Source: AC-32 sp963772975
GTDB taxonomy: Bacteria > Actinomycetota > Thermoleophilia > Gaiellales > Gaiellaceae
DNA: 64,000 bases
Reading direction: 5' to 3'
Assembly (NCBI GenBank): GCA_963772975.1
Contig: CAVYZH010000007.1
Span: forward strand, 10,444-74,443
Under the pieces are notes generated by a model that was not told the DNA's origin, did not search any database, and saw only the letters and a list, made by a program, of their open reading frames with translations. A program made the translations under genes and the position numbers. Each line of letters opens with the position of its first letter. The first letter of the stretch is position 1. This document shows positions 27,056 to 35,433 of the stretch, piece after piece.

Positions 27056-28159
27056 TTATTTGAGCGGCGGCAGGGGCGGCAGGGGCGGTAGCGGCGGGAT
27101 CGTGACGGTGACCGGAAGCTGCGGCACCGGCGGCGGAACGGCGACCGGAGGTGGCGGGAGCTTCGGCAGCGGCAGCGCGGCGGGCGGTACGACCGGTATT
27201 GGTGATGGGGGCGCCGGTGTCGCGGCCGGATCGGACGCGGGCAGCGATCCCGACGGGCCCGGCGGGCGCGAGACACGGCTGCTGCTCGGAGCGGCCACGG
27301 CGCGCCTGAGCGCGGGTCGCCGCACGGCGATCGCCCGGCGGAGTGGCTTCCGGGTCGCAGCCATCGTCGGGTGCTCCTTCGACGCGGGCTGGTCGGCGAC
27401 TGCGGCGGTCCGCAGGGCGGCCGGCGGCGCGGTCATCGCCTGGACGCCCTTGTAGCCGGCGCCCACGGTCGCTGCACCCACGGCCACCAGTGCCGCGGCC
27501 TTGAGGATGAGATCGGCGCCGATCGCCGTGCTGCCGGCGACGACGGCCCCTCCCCCGCCTCCGATGAACGATGCGAGCGAGCCGGGCAGCGGCACGGTGG
27601 TGAGCACGCCGAGCGCTCGGCGGCGAACCTGCAGGTTGCGGCGGGCGCGGAAGAGCAGCGCCTCGACGGCGCTCACCGAGAGGCCGAGCACGCCGGCGAT
27701 CTCCCGGTAGCTGCGACCCTCGAGCTCGCGCATCACGATCGCCGAGCGCTGGTTGAACGAGAGCGCCGCAAGCGCGGTCAGCACCTCGTCGAGATCCGGC
27801 GGCTCGTCGTCGCGCGACGTCGGCTCAGGCGCCTCCTCGAGTGTGACCTCGCGCGGCCGCGAGCCGGCCTGGCGCCAGCGCATCCGGCAGACGTTGTGGG
27901 CGATCGCGATCAGCCAGTTGTGCGGCCTCTGCGGCCGCTCGCCCCGCTCGAAGGCGCGGTAGGCGTTGAGGAACGTCGTCTGGGTGACGTCCTCCGCGTC
28001 GGACGGGTTGGCCGTGAGCGCGAGCGCGTACTGGTAGATCTCACGCGCATGCCGCTCGTAGAGCTGCTCGAAGGCGCGGTCGGCCGGGCGCCTGAGAATC
28101 GCCAGCTGCCCCAGAGACGTCCTGGGCCGCGGTGACGGAGCCGCGCGGGATGCCTCCAT
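27056..28159 (-). CDS. ECF-type sigma factor, paralogue lacking the zinc finger
   Basis: 367 residues. Regions 2 and 4 closely match the neighbour (DAEDVTQTTFLNAYRAFERG, LSFNQRSAIVMRELEGRSYR, GLSVSAVEALLFRARRNL). Directly after region 4 the chain jumps to the segment GVLTTVPLPGSLASFIGGGG that in the paralogue comes after the zinc finger, so about 45-50 residues with the Cys/His motif are missing. A possible membrane helix and a proline-rich tail (PLPPLPPLPPLK) follow. ATG 28159. The 48-base gap to the next gene suggests one operon. Divergent from the FAD monooxygenase. Confidence 0.87.
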   Translation of the reverse strand: MEASRAAPSPRPRTSLGQLAILRRPADRAFEQLYERHAREIYQYALALTANPSDAEDVTQTTFLNAYRAFERGERPQRPHNWLIAIAHNVCRMRWRQAGSRPREVTLEEAPEPTSRDDEPPDLDEVLTALAALSFNQRSAIVMRELEGRSYREIAGVLGLSVSAVEALLFRARRNLQVRRRALGVLTTVPLPGSLASFIGGGGGAVVAGSTAIGADLILKAAALVAVGAATVGAGYKGVQAMTAPPAALRTAAVADQPASKEHPTMAATRKPLRRAIAVRRPALRRAVAAPSSSRVSRPPGPSGSLPASDPAATPAPPSPIPVVPPAALPLPKLPPPPVAVPPPVPQLPVTVTIPPLPPLPPLPPLK

Positions 28160-28230
28160 GTTGCTCAAACGGCTAACGCCGTCGTTTGGATACGGCCTTT
28201 GCGTGTCGTGGTGCAGAATCTCCGGCGCGT

Positions 28231-29724
28231 ATGGCCGAACATGCGGTGGTGGTAGCCGGCGGCGGCCCGGCGGGGCTGATGTTGTCCGGCGAGCTGGCAT
28301 TGGCGGGGGTGGACGTTGTGATCGTCGAGCGGCGCGCCAGCCAGGACCTCCCCGGCTCGCGCGCAGGCGGTCTGCACGCACGCACGATCGAGGTGCTCGA
28401 TCAGCGCGGAATCGCCGAGCGGTTCCTCTCGGAAGGACAGGTGGTCCAGGTCGCGGCGTTCGGCGGTACCACGCTGGACATCAGCGACTTTCCCACTCGG
28501 CACCCGTACGGGCTCGGGCTGTGGCAGAACCACATCGAGCGCATCCTGGCCGGCTGGGTCGAAGAGCTCGAGGTGCCGATCTATCGCGGACGCGAAGTGA
28601 CGGGGTTCGCGCAAGACGACACCGGCGTCGCCGTCGAGCTGTCCGACGGCCCGTCGCTACGGGCGGAATACCTCGTTGGTTGCGACGGCGGACGCAGTCT
28701 GGTCCGTAAAGAAGCCGGCATCGAGTTCCCTGGCTGGGAGCCGACGACGAGCGCCCTGCTCGCCGAGGTCGAGATGGCCGAGGAGCCGCAGCTGGGGATC
28801 CGCCGCACTCCCTCCGGCATCCATTCCCTGGGAAAGGTCGAGTACGAGATCCGCGACGGTGAGGTCGTCTACGGGGAGGGCGGGACGGTGCGGGTGATGG
28901 TGACCGAAGCGCACCCCGGAGCCACGAGCGAACCGACCCTGCGAGATCTTAGCGACGGCCTCATCGGCGTCTACGGCACCGACTACGGGATCCACAGTCC
29001 CACCTGGATCACCAGGTTCACCGATATGACCCGACAGGCCGCGGCCTACCGCGAGGGCCGGATCCTGCTCGCCGGCGACGCGGCGCACGTGCATTCACCG
29101 GTCGGTGGGCAGGGCCTCAACATCGGTGTGCAGGATGCGGTGAATCTGGGCTGGAAGCTGGCCGAGGTGGTCCACCAGACGGCGTCGGAAAGCCTCCTCG
29201 ATACCTACCAGGCCGAGCGCCACCCGGTCGCTGCGCGCGTGCTGCGCAACACGATGGCGCAGGTCGCGCTCATGCGCCCGGACGACCGCATCGAGGCGCT
29301 GCGCGACACCGTGTCCGAGCTGCTCAGTATGGACGAGCCGCGCAGACGATTCGCCGCGATGATGTCCGGGCTGGACATTCACTACGACCTGGGCGAAGGA
29401 CACCCGCTGCTCGGACGCCGCATGCCCGATCTCGACCTGGCCACGCCCGGCGGAACGGTCCGAGCGTTCACCCTCCTCCGCGACGCCCGACCGGTTCTCC
29501 TGAACCTCGACAGGCCCTGGGGTTTCGACATCTCCCCATGGGCAGACCGAGTGTTGGCGATCGATGCCGAATATGCCGGCCACTGGGAACTTCCGGCGCT
29601 AGGACAAGTGGCATCCCCTGCTGCCGTCCTGGTCAGACCCGATGGATACGTCGCCTGGGTGGGGGACGGCACAGTCGCCGGCTTGCTCGACGCGCTGACT
29701 ACCTGGGTCGGACCACCTAACTAG
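28231..29724 (+). CDS. FAD-dependent aromatic/polyketide monooxygenase (rifampicin-monooxygenase-like)
   Basis: 497-residue class A flavoprotein hydroxylase. The FAD GxGxxG motif is VVVAGGGPAGLMLSGELAL at residue 6 onward; the middle DG motif is LVGCDGGRSLVRKEAG; the second FAD motif is RILLAGDAAHVHSPVGGQGL followed by NIGVQDAVNLGWKL. The early segment GSRAGGLHARTIEVLDQRG is shared with PgaE and with rifampicin monooxygenases. The C-terminal thioredoxin-like domain is present. NAD(P)H-driven hydroxylation of a polyketide or phenol is expected. Drug inactivation is possible but not shown. ATG 28231; a GTG-like start at 28186 is unlikely. Ends overlapping lpd convergently. Confidence 0.88.
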   Translation: MAEHAVVVAGGGPAGLMLSGELALAGVDVVIVERRASQDLPGSRAGGLHARTIEVLDQRGIAERFLSEGQVVQVAAFGGTTLDISDFPTRHPYGLGLWQNHIERILAGWVEELEVPIYRGREVTGFAQDDTGVAVELSDGPSLRAEYLVGCDGGRSLVRKEAGIEFPGWEPTTSALLAEVEMAEEPQLGIRRTPSGIHSLGKVEYEIRDGEVVYGEGGTVRVMVTEAHPGATSEPTLRDLSDGLIGVYGTDYGIHSPTWITRFTDMTRQAAAYREGRILLAGDAAHVHSPVGGQGLNIGVQDAVNLGWKLAEVVHQTASESLLDTYQAERHPVAARVLRNTMAQVALMRPDDRIEALRDTVSELLSMDEPRRRFAAMMSGLDIHYDLGEGHPLLGRRMPDLDLATPGGTVRAFTLLRDARPVLLNLDRPWGFDISPWADRVLAIDAEYAGHWELPALGQVASPAAVLVRPDGYVAWVGDGTVAGLLDALTTWVGPPN

Positions 29725-31123
29725 CCGCGGCCGCGCGCTTGCGATTCGGCATGTGAATCGCGCGTCCGAGCGCCAGGAGACCGGCTTCCTTGATCCCCTC
29801 GGAAAGCGTCGGGTGCGCGGTCATTCCGTCCGCGACCGTCTCGACCGTCGCCTCCGCGTCGAGCGCGACCGTGCCGGCCTCGATCAGGTCGGTCACGTGC
29901 GGGCCGACCATGACCACACCGAGCAGCTCGCCGTAGCGGGTCTCGTGGATCGACTTGACCCAGCCGACGGTCTCGTTCTGCATCACCGCTCGGGCGTTGG
30001 CGACCCACGGGAAGACGCCGACCGCGATGGCGTCGCCGTGCTGCTCGCGCGCCTCGGCCTCGGTCAGGCCGACACCGGCAATCTCCGGGTCGGTGTAGAT
30101 CGGGCGTGGGACACCGCGGTTGTCGACGACGGCCTCGTGGCCCATCGCGTTCTCGGCCGCGACCTCGCCCTCGCGGAAGGCGGTGTGGGCAAGCTGCCAG
30201 TAGCCGGCGCAGTCGCCGACCGCGTAGATGTGCGGCACGGTCGTGCGGCGGTGCTCGTCGGCGGCGATGCCCTTGCGCTTGTCGAACTCGACGCCGATCT
30301 CCTCGAGCCCGAGGTTCTCGACGGTCGGGCCGCGGCCGGTGGCGACGAGCATCAGGTCGCACTCGACGGTCTGGTCGCCGTTGTACTGGACACGCAGGCC
30401 GTCGCCGGTGTCCTCGACGCGGTCACAGCGGGAGTCGAGGTGGATGTCGATGCCGCGCTTGCCGAACTGCTTGGCGAGCTCCTTGGCCGCGTCCGCGTCT
30501 TCCTGCGGAATCAGGGACGGAAGCATCTCGATGATCGTCACCTCGGAACCGAAGCGGCGGAAGATCGAAGCGAACTCGCAGCCGATGATGCCGCCGCCGA
30601 GCACCACCAGCCGTCCCGGCACCTCGGTTTGCGCCAGCAGGCCGGTCGAGTCGACACAGCGAGGCGAGTCGATGCCCTCGATCGGCGGGCGGAGTGGGAA
30701 CGAGCCCGTCGCGACGATCGCCTGCTGGAACGAGACGTCCTCGCCGCCCTCGACCGCGATCGTCTTGGCGTCCTTGAAGCGGCCGGTGCCCTTGACCCAC
30801 TCGACGCCGTTCGTCTTGAAGAGGCTCGCCACGCCGGAGGTCATCTGGTGGGAGACGCCGTCCTTCCACGCGTTGGCGGCGGCGAAGTCGAGGGTCGGCG
30901 CGCCGACCTGGACGCCCAGCTTGGCGAAGGTCTCTTCGGCCTCCTTGATCGCGAATGCCGTCTGCACCCAGGCCTTGGTCGGGATGCAGCCGATGCGCAG
31001 GCAGGTGCCGCCCAGCTCGGGCTCCTTCTCGATGCAGACTGTCTTGGCGCCCAGCTGGGCCGCGCGGATCGCTGCGGTGTAGCCACCAGGGCCGCCTCCG
31101 AGGACGGCGACGTCACATTCCAT
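29717..31123 (-). CDS. lpdA: Dihydrolipoyl dehydrogenase (E3)
   Basis: 468 residues. FAD motif DVAVLGGGPGGYTAAIRAAQ at residue 4; redox-active disulfide in GGTCLRIGCIPTKA; NAD motif VVLGGGIIGCEFASIF; second FAD motif IYAVGDCAGYWQLAH; and the catalytic His-Glu pair in AHPTLSEGIKEA. It reoxidises dihydrolipoamide of the 2-oxoacid dehydrogenase encoded from 35408 leftward, with which it shares direction across a GNAT and a VOC gene. ATG 31123 has a good ribosome site (AGGAGAG). Confidence 0.97.
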   Translation of the reverse strand: MECDVAVLGGGPGGYTAAIRAAQLGAKTVCIEKEPELGGTCLRIGCIPTKAWVQTAFAIKEAEETFAKLGVQVGAPTLDFAAANAWKDGVSHQMTSGVASLFKTNGVEWVKGTGRFKDAKTIAVEGGEDVSFQQAIVATGSFPLRPPIEGIDSPRCVDSTGLLAQTEVPGRLVVLGGGIIGCEFASIFRRFGSEVTIIEMLPSLIPQEDADAAKELAKQFGKRGIDIHLDSRCDRVEDTGDGLRVQYNGDQTVECDLMLVATGRGPTVENLGLEEIGVEFDKRKGIAADEHRRTTVPHIYAVGDCAGYWQLAHTAFREGEVAAENAMGHEAVVDNRGVPRPIYTDPEIAGVGLTEAEAREQHGDAIAVGVFPWVANARAVMQNETVGWVKSIHETRYGELLGVVMVGPHVTDLIEAGTVALDAEATVETVADGMTAHPTLSEGIKEAGLLALGRAIHMPNRKRAAAAS

Positions 31124-31336
31124 TGCTGCTCTCCTCGCCTCGCTTCGGTGGCGATCCTAGCGGGGGTGCGTTGCCTGCCGCGCCGCTCGCCTGAGGACGC
31201 TTCGGCACGCTTCCGGCACGAAGCCGTCACACACTCGAGACGATTTCGCGGCTAGTCTCAAAAGCGGGGGCTTGGGGCCGAAGGCCCCGGGGGAAATGGT
31301 TTCTCGCGCGCGCGTGATGCTCTTGCGGCGGCGCGT
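31124..31336. other. Intergenic region with a GC hairpin
   Basis: No gene seen. GGGGCC-GAA-GGCCCC (31274-31288) is a 6-bp stem with a 3-base loop, downstream of the GNAT stop on the minus strand. There is no T-tract, so it is at best a weak terminator before lpdA. Confidence 0.35.
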
Positions 31337-31801
31337 TCAGGTCAGGTCGGCCTTCATCGTCACGCCGCCGTCGTCGTCGCCGACGCGGGAGAACCCATGC
31401 CGCTCGTACAGCCCGATCGCCGGGCTCCCGGCCTCGACGCTCAGGCTGATCGCGTCGTGCCCCTCCGCGCGGGCCTTCGCGAGCAGCGCGTCCAAGAGCT
31501 CCGAGCCGAGCCCGCTGCCACGCCGGCTCGGGACGATCGCGATCGACAGCTCTGGCGTCTCCTCGTCGATGAACCCGTAGCCGGGGTTGTCCGCCGAGAA
31601 CAACCGGTACCACGCGGCTCCGACGCGCTGGAAGTCCTGAATCGCGATCAGCGCCGTGTCGCCCGGCCGCCCCCAGCGCTCGACGTAGCGGCGCACGGGC
31701 GGCTCGCCCGACTCGGAGACGCGATCCACCCGCCAGTAGTACGCGTGCCGGAGCATGTCGCGCATGAACGGCACGTCCTGCGGCCCGGCCGGCCGGATCA
31801 C
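31337..31801 (-). CDS. GNAT-family N-acetyltransferase
   Basis: 154 residues. The acetyl-CoA-binding motif A reads IAIVPSRRGSGLGSELLDAL (Q/RxxGxG/A pattern as RRGSGLG), and motif B is the C-terminal AIGLYERHGFSRVG. Start ATG 31801 overlaps the VOC stop by ATGA, so it is translated with the dehydrogenase operon. Substrate unknown. Confidence 0.88.
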   Translation of the reverse strand: MIRPAGPQDVPFMRDMLRHAYYWRVDRVSESGEPPVRRYVERWGRPGDTALIAIQDFQRVGAAWYRLFSADNPGYGFIDEETPELSIAIVPSRRGSGLGSELLDALLAKARAEGHDAISLSVEAGSPAIGLYERHGFSRVGDDDGGVTMKADLT

Positions 31802-32133
31802 GACAGGTCCTGGGCGAGCTGGAGCCGGTTGCCGTCCGGATCGAAGACGTCCACCAGCCGCATCGCCCCGTGCAGCTCGAGCACGGTGCCGACCTCGACG
31901 CCCGCTTCAGCCAGCCGCTCTCGCTCGGCCTTCACGTCCTCGACGTCGATCGTCGCGACCGGGCCTTCCTCTGGCGGCACCTCGGCGACTTCGCCGAGCG
32001 CGATCTCGGTCGTGCCGCGATCCAGGCTCGCCCAGCGCTCCTGCTCGTCCACGAAGATCTCGGTGAAGCCGAGCATGTCACGGTAGAACGCCCGCGCGCC
32101 ATTCAGGTCCGCGACCCGGTACCAGATTCTCAC
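31798..32133 (-). CDS. VOC-superfamily protein
   Basis: 111 residues, one VOC unit: RIWYRVADLNGARAFYRDML, EIALGEVAEVPPEEGPVATI, DVFDPDGNRLQLAQDLS with the final conserved Asp-Pro-xGN-x-L pattern. GTG start 32133 overlaps the E2 stop by GTGA. Could be a dimeric metal enzyme or a small binding protein. Confidence 0.85.
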   Translation of the reverse strand: MRIWYRVADLNGARAFYRDMLGFTEIFVDEQERWASLDRGTTEIALGEVAEVPPEEGPVATIDVEDVKAERERLAEAGVEVGTVLELHGAMRLVDVFDPDGNRLQLAQDLS

Positions 32134-33371
32134 AACATCAACGCGGGCTCTTCCAGCAGCTCCTTGACTGTCTGGAGGAACTCCGCTGCCGGTGCGCCGT
32201 CGACCGCGCGGTGGTCGAAGGTGCCGGTGATGGTCATCGTCGGCCGCACGACCAGCTCGCCGTCGACCGCGACCGCCCGCTCCTCGGTCGCGCCGATCGC
32301 GACGATCGCGGCCTGCGGCGGATTGAGCACGGCCGTGAAGCGCTCCACGCGGAACATGCCGAGGTTCGAGATCGTGAACGTGCCGTTCTCGAGGTCGTCG
32401 CGGGTGAGCTTGCCTTCGCGGGCCCGCGAGACGATGTCCGCGCGGGCGGTGGCGATCTCGGTCAGGCGCAGCCGCTCGGCGCCGTGGATCACCGGGACGA
32501 CGAGGCCCTGCGGCGCGGCCACGGCGATGCCGATGTTGGCGGTCGGGAGGAGCAGGATCGCGTCGTCGGTGTACTGCGCGTTCACCTCGCGGTGGCGCAG
32601 CAGCGCTGCCGCGCAGACCTTGGTCAGCACGTCGGTGACCGTCGCCTTCGGGCCTTCCTCGTGCTCGCGCAGGCGCGCGACCAGCTCGTTCGTGCGGGCC
32701 ATGTCGACCGAGACCTGCAGCTGGAAGACCGGAATCTGCCACGCCTCGGTCAGGCGGCGGGCGATCGTCTTGCGGATGTTTGTCAGCTCGCGCCGCTCGA
32801 CCTCGACGGGCGCGGCAGCCGGTGCCGCGGCGGGAGCGCCGCCCACGCCGGCCCGCTCGACGTCCTCGGCCACGATCCGGCCCTCAGGTCCGGTGCCGGT
32901 CAGCGACGAGAGCTCGACCCCGCGCTCGCGTGCGATCCGGCGGGCGAGCGGCGAGGCCTTGACCCTGCCGCCGTCCTGGGCCGGCGGCGGCCGCACCTCG
33001 GCGATCTGCGCGGCGGCGTCTCGGCCGCGCTCGCGATCCTGCTCGCGCGCGGTGCCCGGCGAGCCCTCCTCCAGTGGATCGTCGACCTCCAACGCGGCAC
33101 TCGCCCCGTTGCCGCTCGGCTCGGGAGCCTGCTCCCCTTCCTCGCCGATGAACGCGATCGTCTGACCGACCGGCACCTCGCCTTCAACCACCGCGATCCG
33201 CAGGAGCACGCCCGAGGCCTCGGCCTCGACCTCCTGGGTGACCTTGTCGGTGTCGAGCTCGTAGAGCGGCTCACCCTTCTCGACCTTGTCGCCCTCGGAC
33301 TTGAGCCACTTGACGATCGTGCCGGCCTCCATGCCCTGGCCGAGGCGCGGAAGCTTGACCTCGCTAGCCAC
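32130..33371 (-). CDS. 2-oxoacid dehydrogenase E2 component (dihydrolipoamide acyltransferase)
   Basis: 413 residues. Lipoyl domain at residues 1-75 with the lysine in LDTDKVTQEVEAEASG; a flexible linker; the E3/E1-binding domain (VKASPLARRIARERGVELSS) about residues 125-165; an Ala/Pro linker; and the catalytic core with TFDHRAVDGAPAAEFL, which holds the HxxxDG active site. GTG 33371 overlaps the E1b stop; an in-frame TTG six bases earlier is the alternative. It transfers the acyl group from E1 to CoA. Acyl specificity (acetyl, branched-chain or acetoin-derived) cannot be fixed from this. Confidence 0.95.
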   Translation of the reverse strand: MASEVKLPRLGQGMEAGTIVKWLKSEGDKVEKGEPLYELDTDKVTQEVEAEASGVLLRIAVVEGEVPVGQTIAFIGEEGEQAPEPSGNGASAALEVDDPLEEGSPGTAREQDRERGRDAAAQIAEVRPPPAQDGGRVKASPLARRIARERGVELSSLTGTGPEGRIVAEDVERAGVGGAPAAAPAAAPVEVERRELTNIRKTIARRLTEAWQIPVFQLQVSVDMARTNELVARLREHEEGPKATVTDVLTKVCAAALLRHREVNAQYTDDAILLLPTANIGIAVAAPQGLVVPVIHGAERLRLTEIATARADIVSRAREGKLTRDDLENGTFTISNLGMFRVERFTAVLNPPQAAIVAIGATEERAVAVDGELVVRPTMTITGTFDHRAVDGAPAAEFLQTVKELLEEPALML

Positions 33372-34344
33372 GCGCAACCGTTCGCTTGATCGCCGCGAGC
33401 ACGTCGGCGGAGTGCGGCACGACGTACTCCTCCATCACCGGCGCAAAGGGCAGCGGCGCGAACTTCGCGCCGACGCGCTCGACCGGCGCGTCGAGCCAGT
33501 CGAACGCCTGCTCGCCGACGACGGCCGCGATCTCCGCGCCGAAGCCCATCCGCGTGACCGCCTCGTGCGCGACGACGACGCGATTCGTCTTCTTCACCGA
33601 CGCAACGAGCGAGTCGACGTCCAACGGCTGGAGCGTGCGCGGATCCCAGACCTCGACCGAGATGCCCTCGGACTCCGCGTCCTTCGCCGCCGCGAGCGCC
33701 TCGTGCACCAGCCGCCCGGTGGCGACGACGGTCACATCGGAGCCCTCGCGCTGCACGCGAGCCTGGCCGATCGGAATCGGCTCGAGCTCGTCCGGCACCT
33801 CCTCCTTCAGTCCGTAGAGCGTGCGGTGCTCGAAGAAGATCACCGGGTTGTCGTCGTAGATCGCCGACCAGAGCAGCCCGCGCACGTCGGTCGGCGTCGA
33901 GGCGAAGACGACCTTCAGGCCGGGCACGTGCACGAACCACGCCTCGACCTGCTGGGCGTGCTGCGCGCCGGGCGACCAGCCCGCGCCGCCCTGCGTGCGA
34001 ATCGTCAGCGGCACCTTCAGCTGGCCGCCCGACATGTAGCGGTGCTTGGCCGCCTGGTTGACGATCTGCTCCATCGAGACGGTCAGGAAGTCCTCGTACA
34101 TCACCTCGACGACCGGACGCATCCCCTGCATCGCCGCGCCGATCCCCGCGCCCACGATCGCGATCTCGGAGATCGGCGTGTTGCGGATCCGCTCGGGCCC
34201 GAACTCGTCGAGCATCCCGGCGGTGACGCCCATCGAGCCGCCCATCTCGGCGATGTCCTCGCCCATCACGAACACGCCCTCGTCGTCCCGCATCACCTGC
34301 GAGAGCGCGTCGCGCACCGCCTCTCGGTAGGAGAGTTCAGGCAT
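33364..34344 (-). CDS. 2-oxoacid dehydrogenase E1 component, beta subunit
   Basis: 326 residues. Transketolase-like pyrimidine-binding domain with GVFVMGEDIAEMGGSMGVT and FVHVPGLKVVFASTPTDVRG, then the C-terminal transketolase domain (VTVVATGRLVHEALAAAKDA, MGFGAEIAAVVGEQAFDW). It pairs with the alpha subunit 92 bases upstream. The ATG at 34344 has no ribosome site: the preceding bases form a perfect hairpin (see next entry). Confidence 0.95.
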   Translation of the reverse strand: MPELSYREAVRDALSQVMRDDEGVFVMGEDIAEMGGSMGVTAGMLDEFGPERIRNTPISEIAIVGAGIGAAMQGMRPVVEVMYEDFLTVSMEQIVNQAAKHRYMSGGQLKVPLTIRTQGGAGWSPGAQHAQQVEAWFVHVPGLKVVFASTPTDVRGLLWSAIYDDNPVIFFEHRTLYGLKEEVPDELEPIPIGQARVQREGSDVTVVATGRLVHEALAAAKDAESEGISVEVWDPRTLQPLDVDSLVASVKKTNRVVVAHEAVTRMGFGAEIAAVVGEQAFDWLDAPVERVGAKFAPLPFAPVMEEYVVPHSADVLAAIKRTVARG

Positions 34345-34348
34345 CTAA

Positions 34349-34366
34349 GGCGTCGCTTGCGACGCC
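34349..34366 (-). promoter_or_regulatory. Hairpin directly in front of the E1b start codon
   Basis: GGCGTCGC and GCGACGCC form an 8-bp perfect stem with a 2-base loop, 4 bases before ATG. A second GC-rich hairpin lies about 20 bases further upstream in the 92-base gap. It may set subunit ratio or protect the mRNA end. Confidence 0.45.
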
Positions 34367-34436
34367 GTCTTCAGGACGTACGGGCTCCGCCCGCGCGTCC
34401 GTCTGCGCCGCTAGCCGATAACGCGTGGATCGAGCG

Positions 34437-35408
34437 CTAGGCATAGACGTTCTTGAGGGCGTCCTCGGGCTTGGGATCCGTGCCGGCCTTCGCGAACTCG
34501 ACCGAGCCGTCGACGATCTCGTGCACCTCGCGGTCGTCCGCCTCGAACTCCTCGTCGGTGACGCCGAGCTTCTCGCGCAGCAGCGTGATCGGATCGCGCG
34601 TCTCCTGCAGCCGGCGGAGCTCCTCCTTGTCACGGTAGACCTGCGGGTCGCCGATGTAGTGGCCGACGAGGCGCTCGGTCGAAACGTGGAGGAAGACCGG
34701 CCCTTTGCCGTCACGCGCGTGCTTGAGCGCCCGCGAGGCGACCTTGTGCACCTCCTCGACGTCCTGGCCGTCGACCTTCATCACCTTCATCCCGAAAGCC
34801 TTCGCGCGGTCGCTCAGGTCGGTGATCGGCGAGTGCTGCGACTCGGGCGTGGACTCGGCCCAGCGGTTGTCCTCGAGCACGAACACGGCCGGGACCTGCC
34901 ATAGCTGCGCGAGGTTCAGCGACTCGTGGAAGGTGCCGATGTTCGTCGCGCCGTCGCCGAAGAACGCCACCGCCACGCGCGCCTCGCCGCGCAGCTTGAA
35001 GGCGAGCGCCGCGCCGGTGATCGCCGGCAGCCCGCCGCCGACGACGGCGTTCGCGCCCAGGTTGCCGCGCTCCACGTCGTAGAGGTGCATCGAGCCGCCG
35101 TAGCCGTGCGAGCAGCCTTCGAGCTTCCCGTACAGCTCGGCCATGATGGCGTTCGGCTGCGTCCCCCGCGCGAGCGTGTGCCCGTGCGCGCGATGGGTCG
35201 AGGCGAAGACGTCGCCGTCGTCCATCGCCTGGCAGACACCGACCGCGACCGCCTCCTGGCCGATCGCCACGTGCAGGAACCCGGGCAGCTCGCCGGCGCG
35301 GAACTGCTCCTCGACCTTCTCCTCGAAGCGCCTGATCAACAGCATCTCGCGCAGGAACTCGCGCAGCCGCTCTTCGGACAGGCCTCGTTTCGTCTCGACC
35401 TTCGCCAT
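34437..35408 (-). CDS. 2-oxoacid dehydrogenase E1 component, alpha subunit
   Basis: 323 residues. The thiamine diphosphate motif begins FFGDGATNIGTFHESLNLAQ and ends with EDNRWAEST, where the usual ENN is EDN (the second Asn is kept). RRFEEKVEEQFRAGELPGFL and STHRAHGHTLARG are typical of the family. ATG 35408 is chosen because a TAAACT hexamer lies 8 bases upstream; ATG 35414 would sit only 2 bases after it. First gene of the E1a-E1b-E2-VOC-GNAT run. Divergent from a hypothetical gene across 25 bases. Confidence 0.94.
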   Translation of the reverse strand: MAKVETKRGLSEERLREFLREMLLIRRFEEKVEEQFRAGELPGFLHVAIGQEAVAVGVCQAMDDGDVFASTHRAHGHTLARGTQPNAIMAELYGKLEGCSHGYGGSMHLYDVERGNLGANAVVGGGLPAITGAALAFKLRGEARVAVAFFGDGATNIGTFHESLNLAQLWQVPAVFVLEDNRWAESTPESQHSPITDLSDRAKAFGMKVMKVDGQDVEEVHKVASRALKHARDGKGPVFLHVSTERLVGHYIGDPQVYRDKEELRRLQETRDPITLLREKLGVTDEEFEADDREVHEIVDGSVEFAKAGTDPKPEDALKNVYA

Positions 35409-35416
35409 TCGCATTG

Positions 35417-35426
35417 AGTTTATGCT
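35417..35426. promoter_or_regulatory. Overlapping divergent -10 elements
   Basis: On the minus strand TAAACT (35422-35417) lies 8 bases before the E1a ATG. On the plus strand TATGCT (35421-35426) lies 7 bases before ATG 35434. The two hexamers share two bases, so only one polymerase can bind at a time and both transcripts would be leaderless. Confidence 0.5.
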
Positions 35427-35433
35427 CAGCCGA

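Noticed and set aside
31261..31330. A strong terminator between GNAT and lpdA
   Set aside because: The hairpin is only 6 bp and has no T-tract; read-through into lpdA remains likely.
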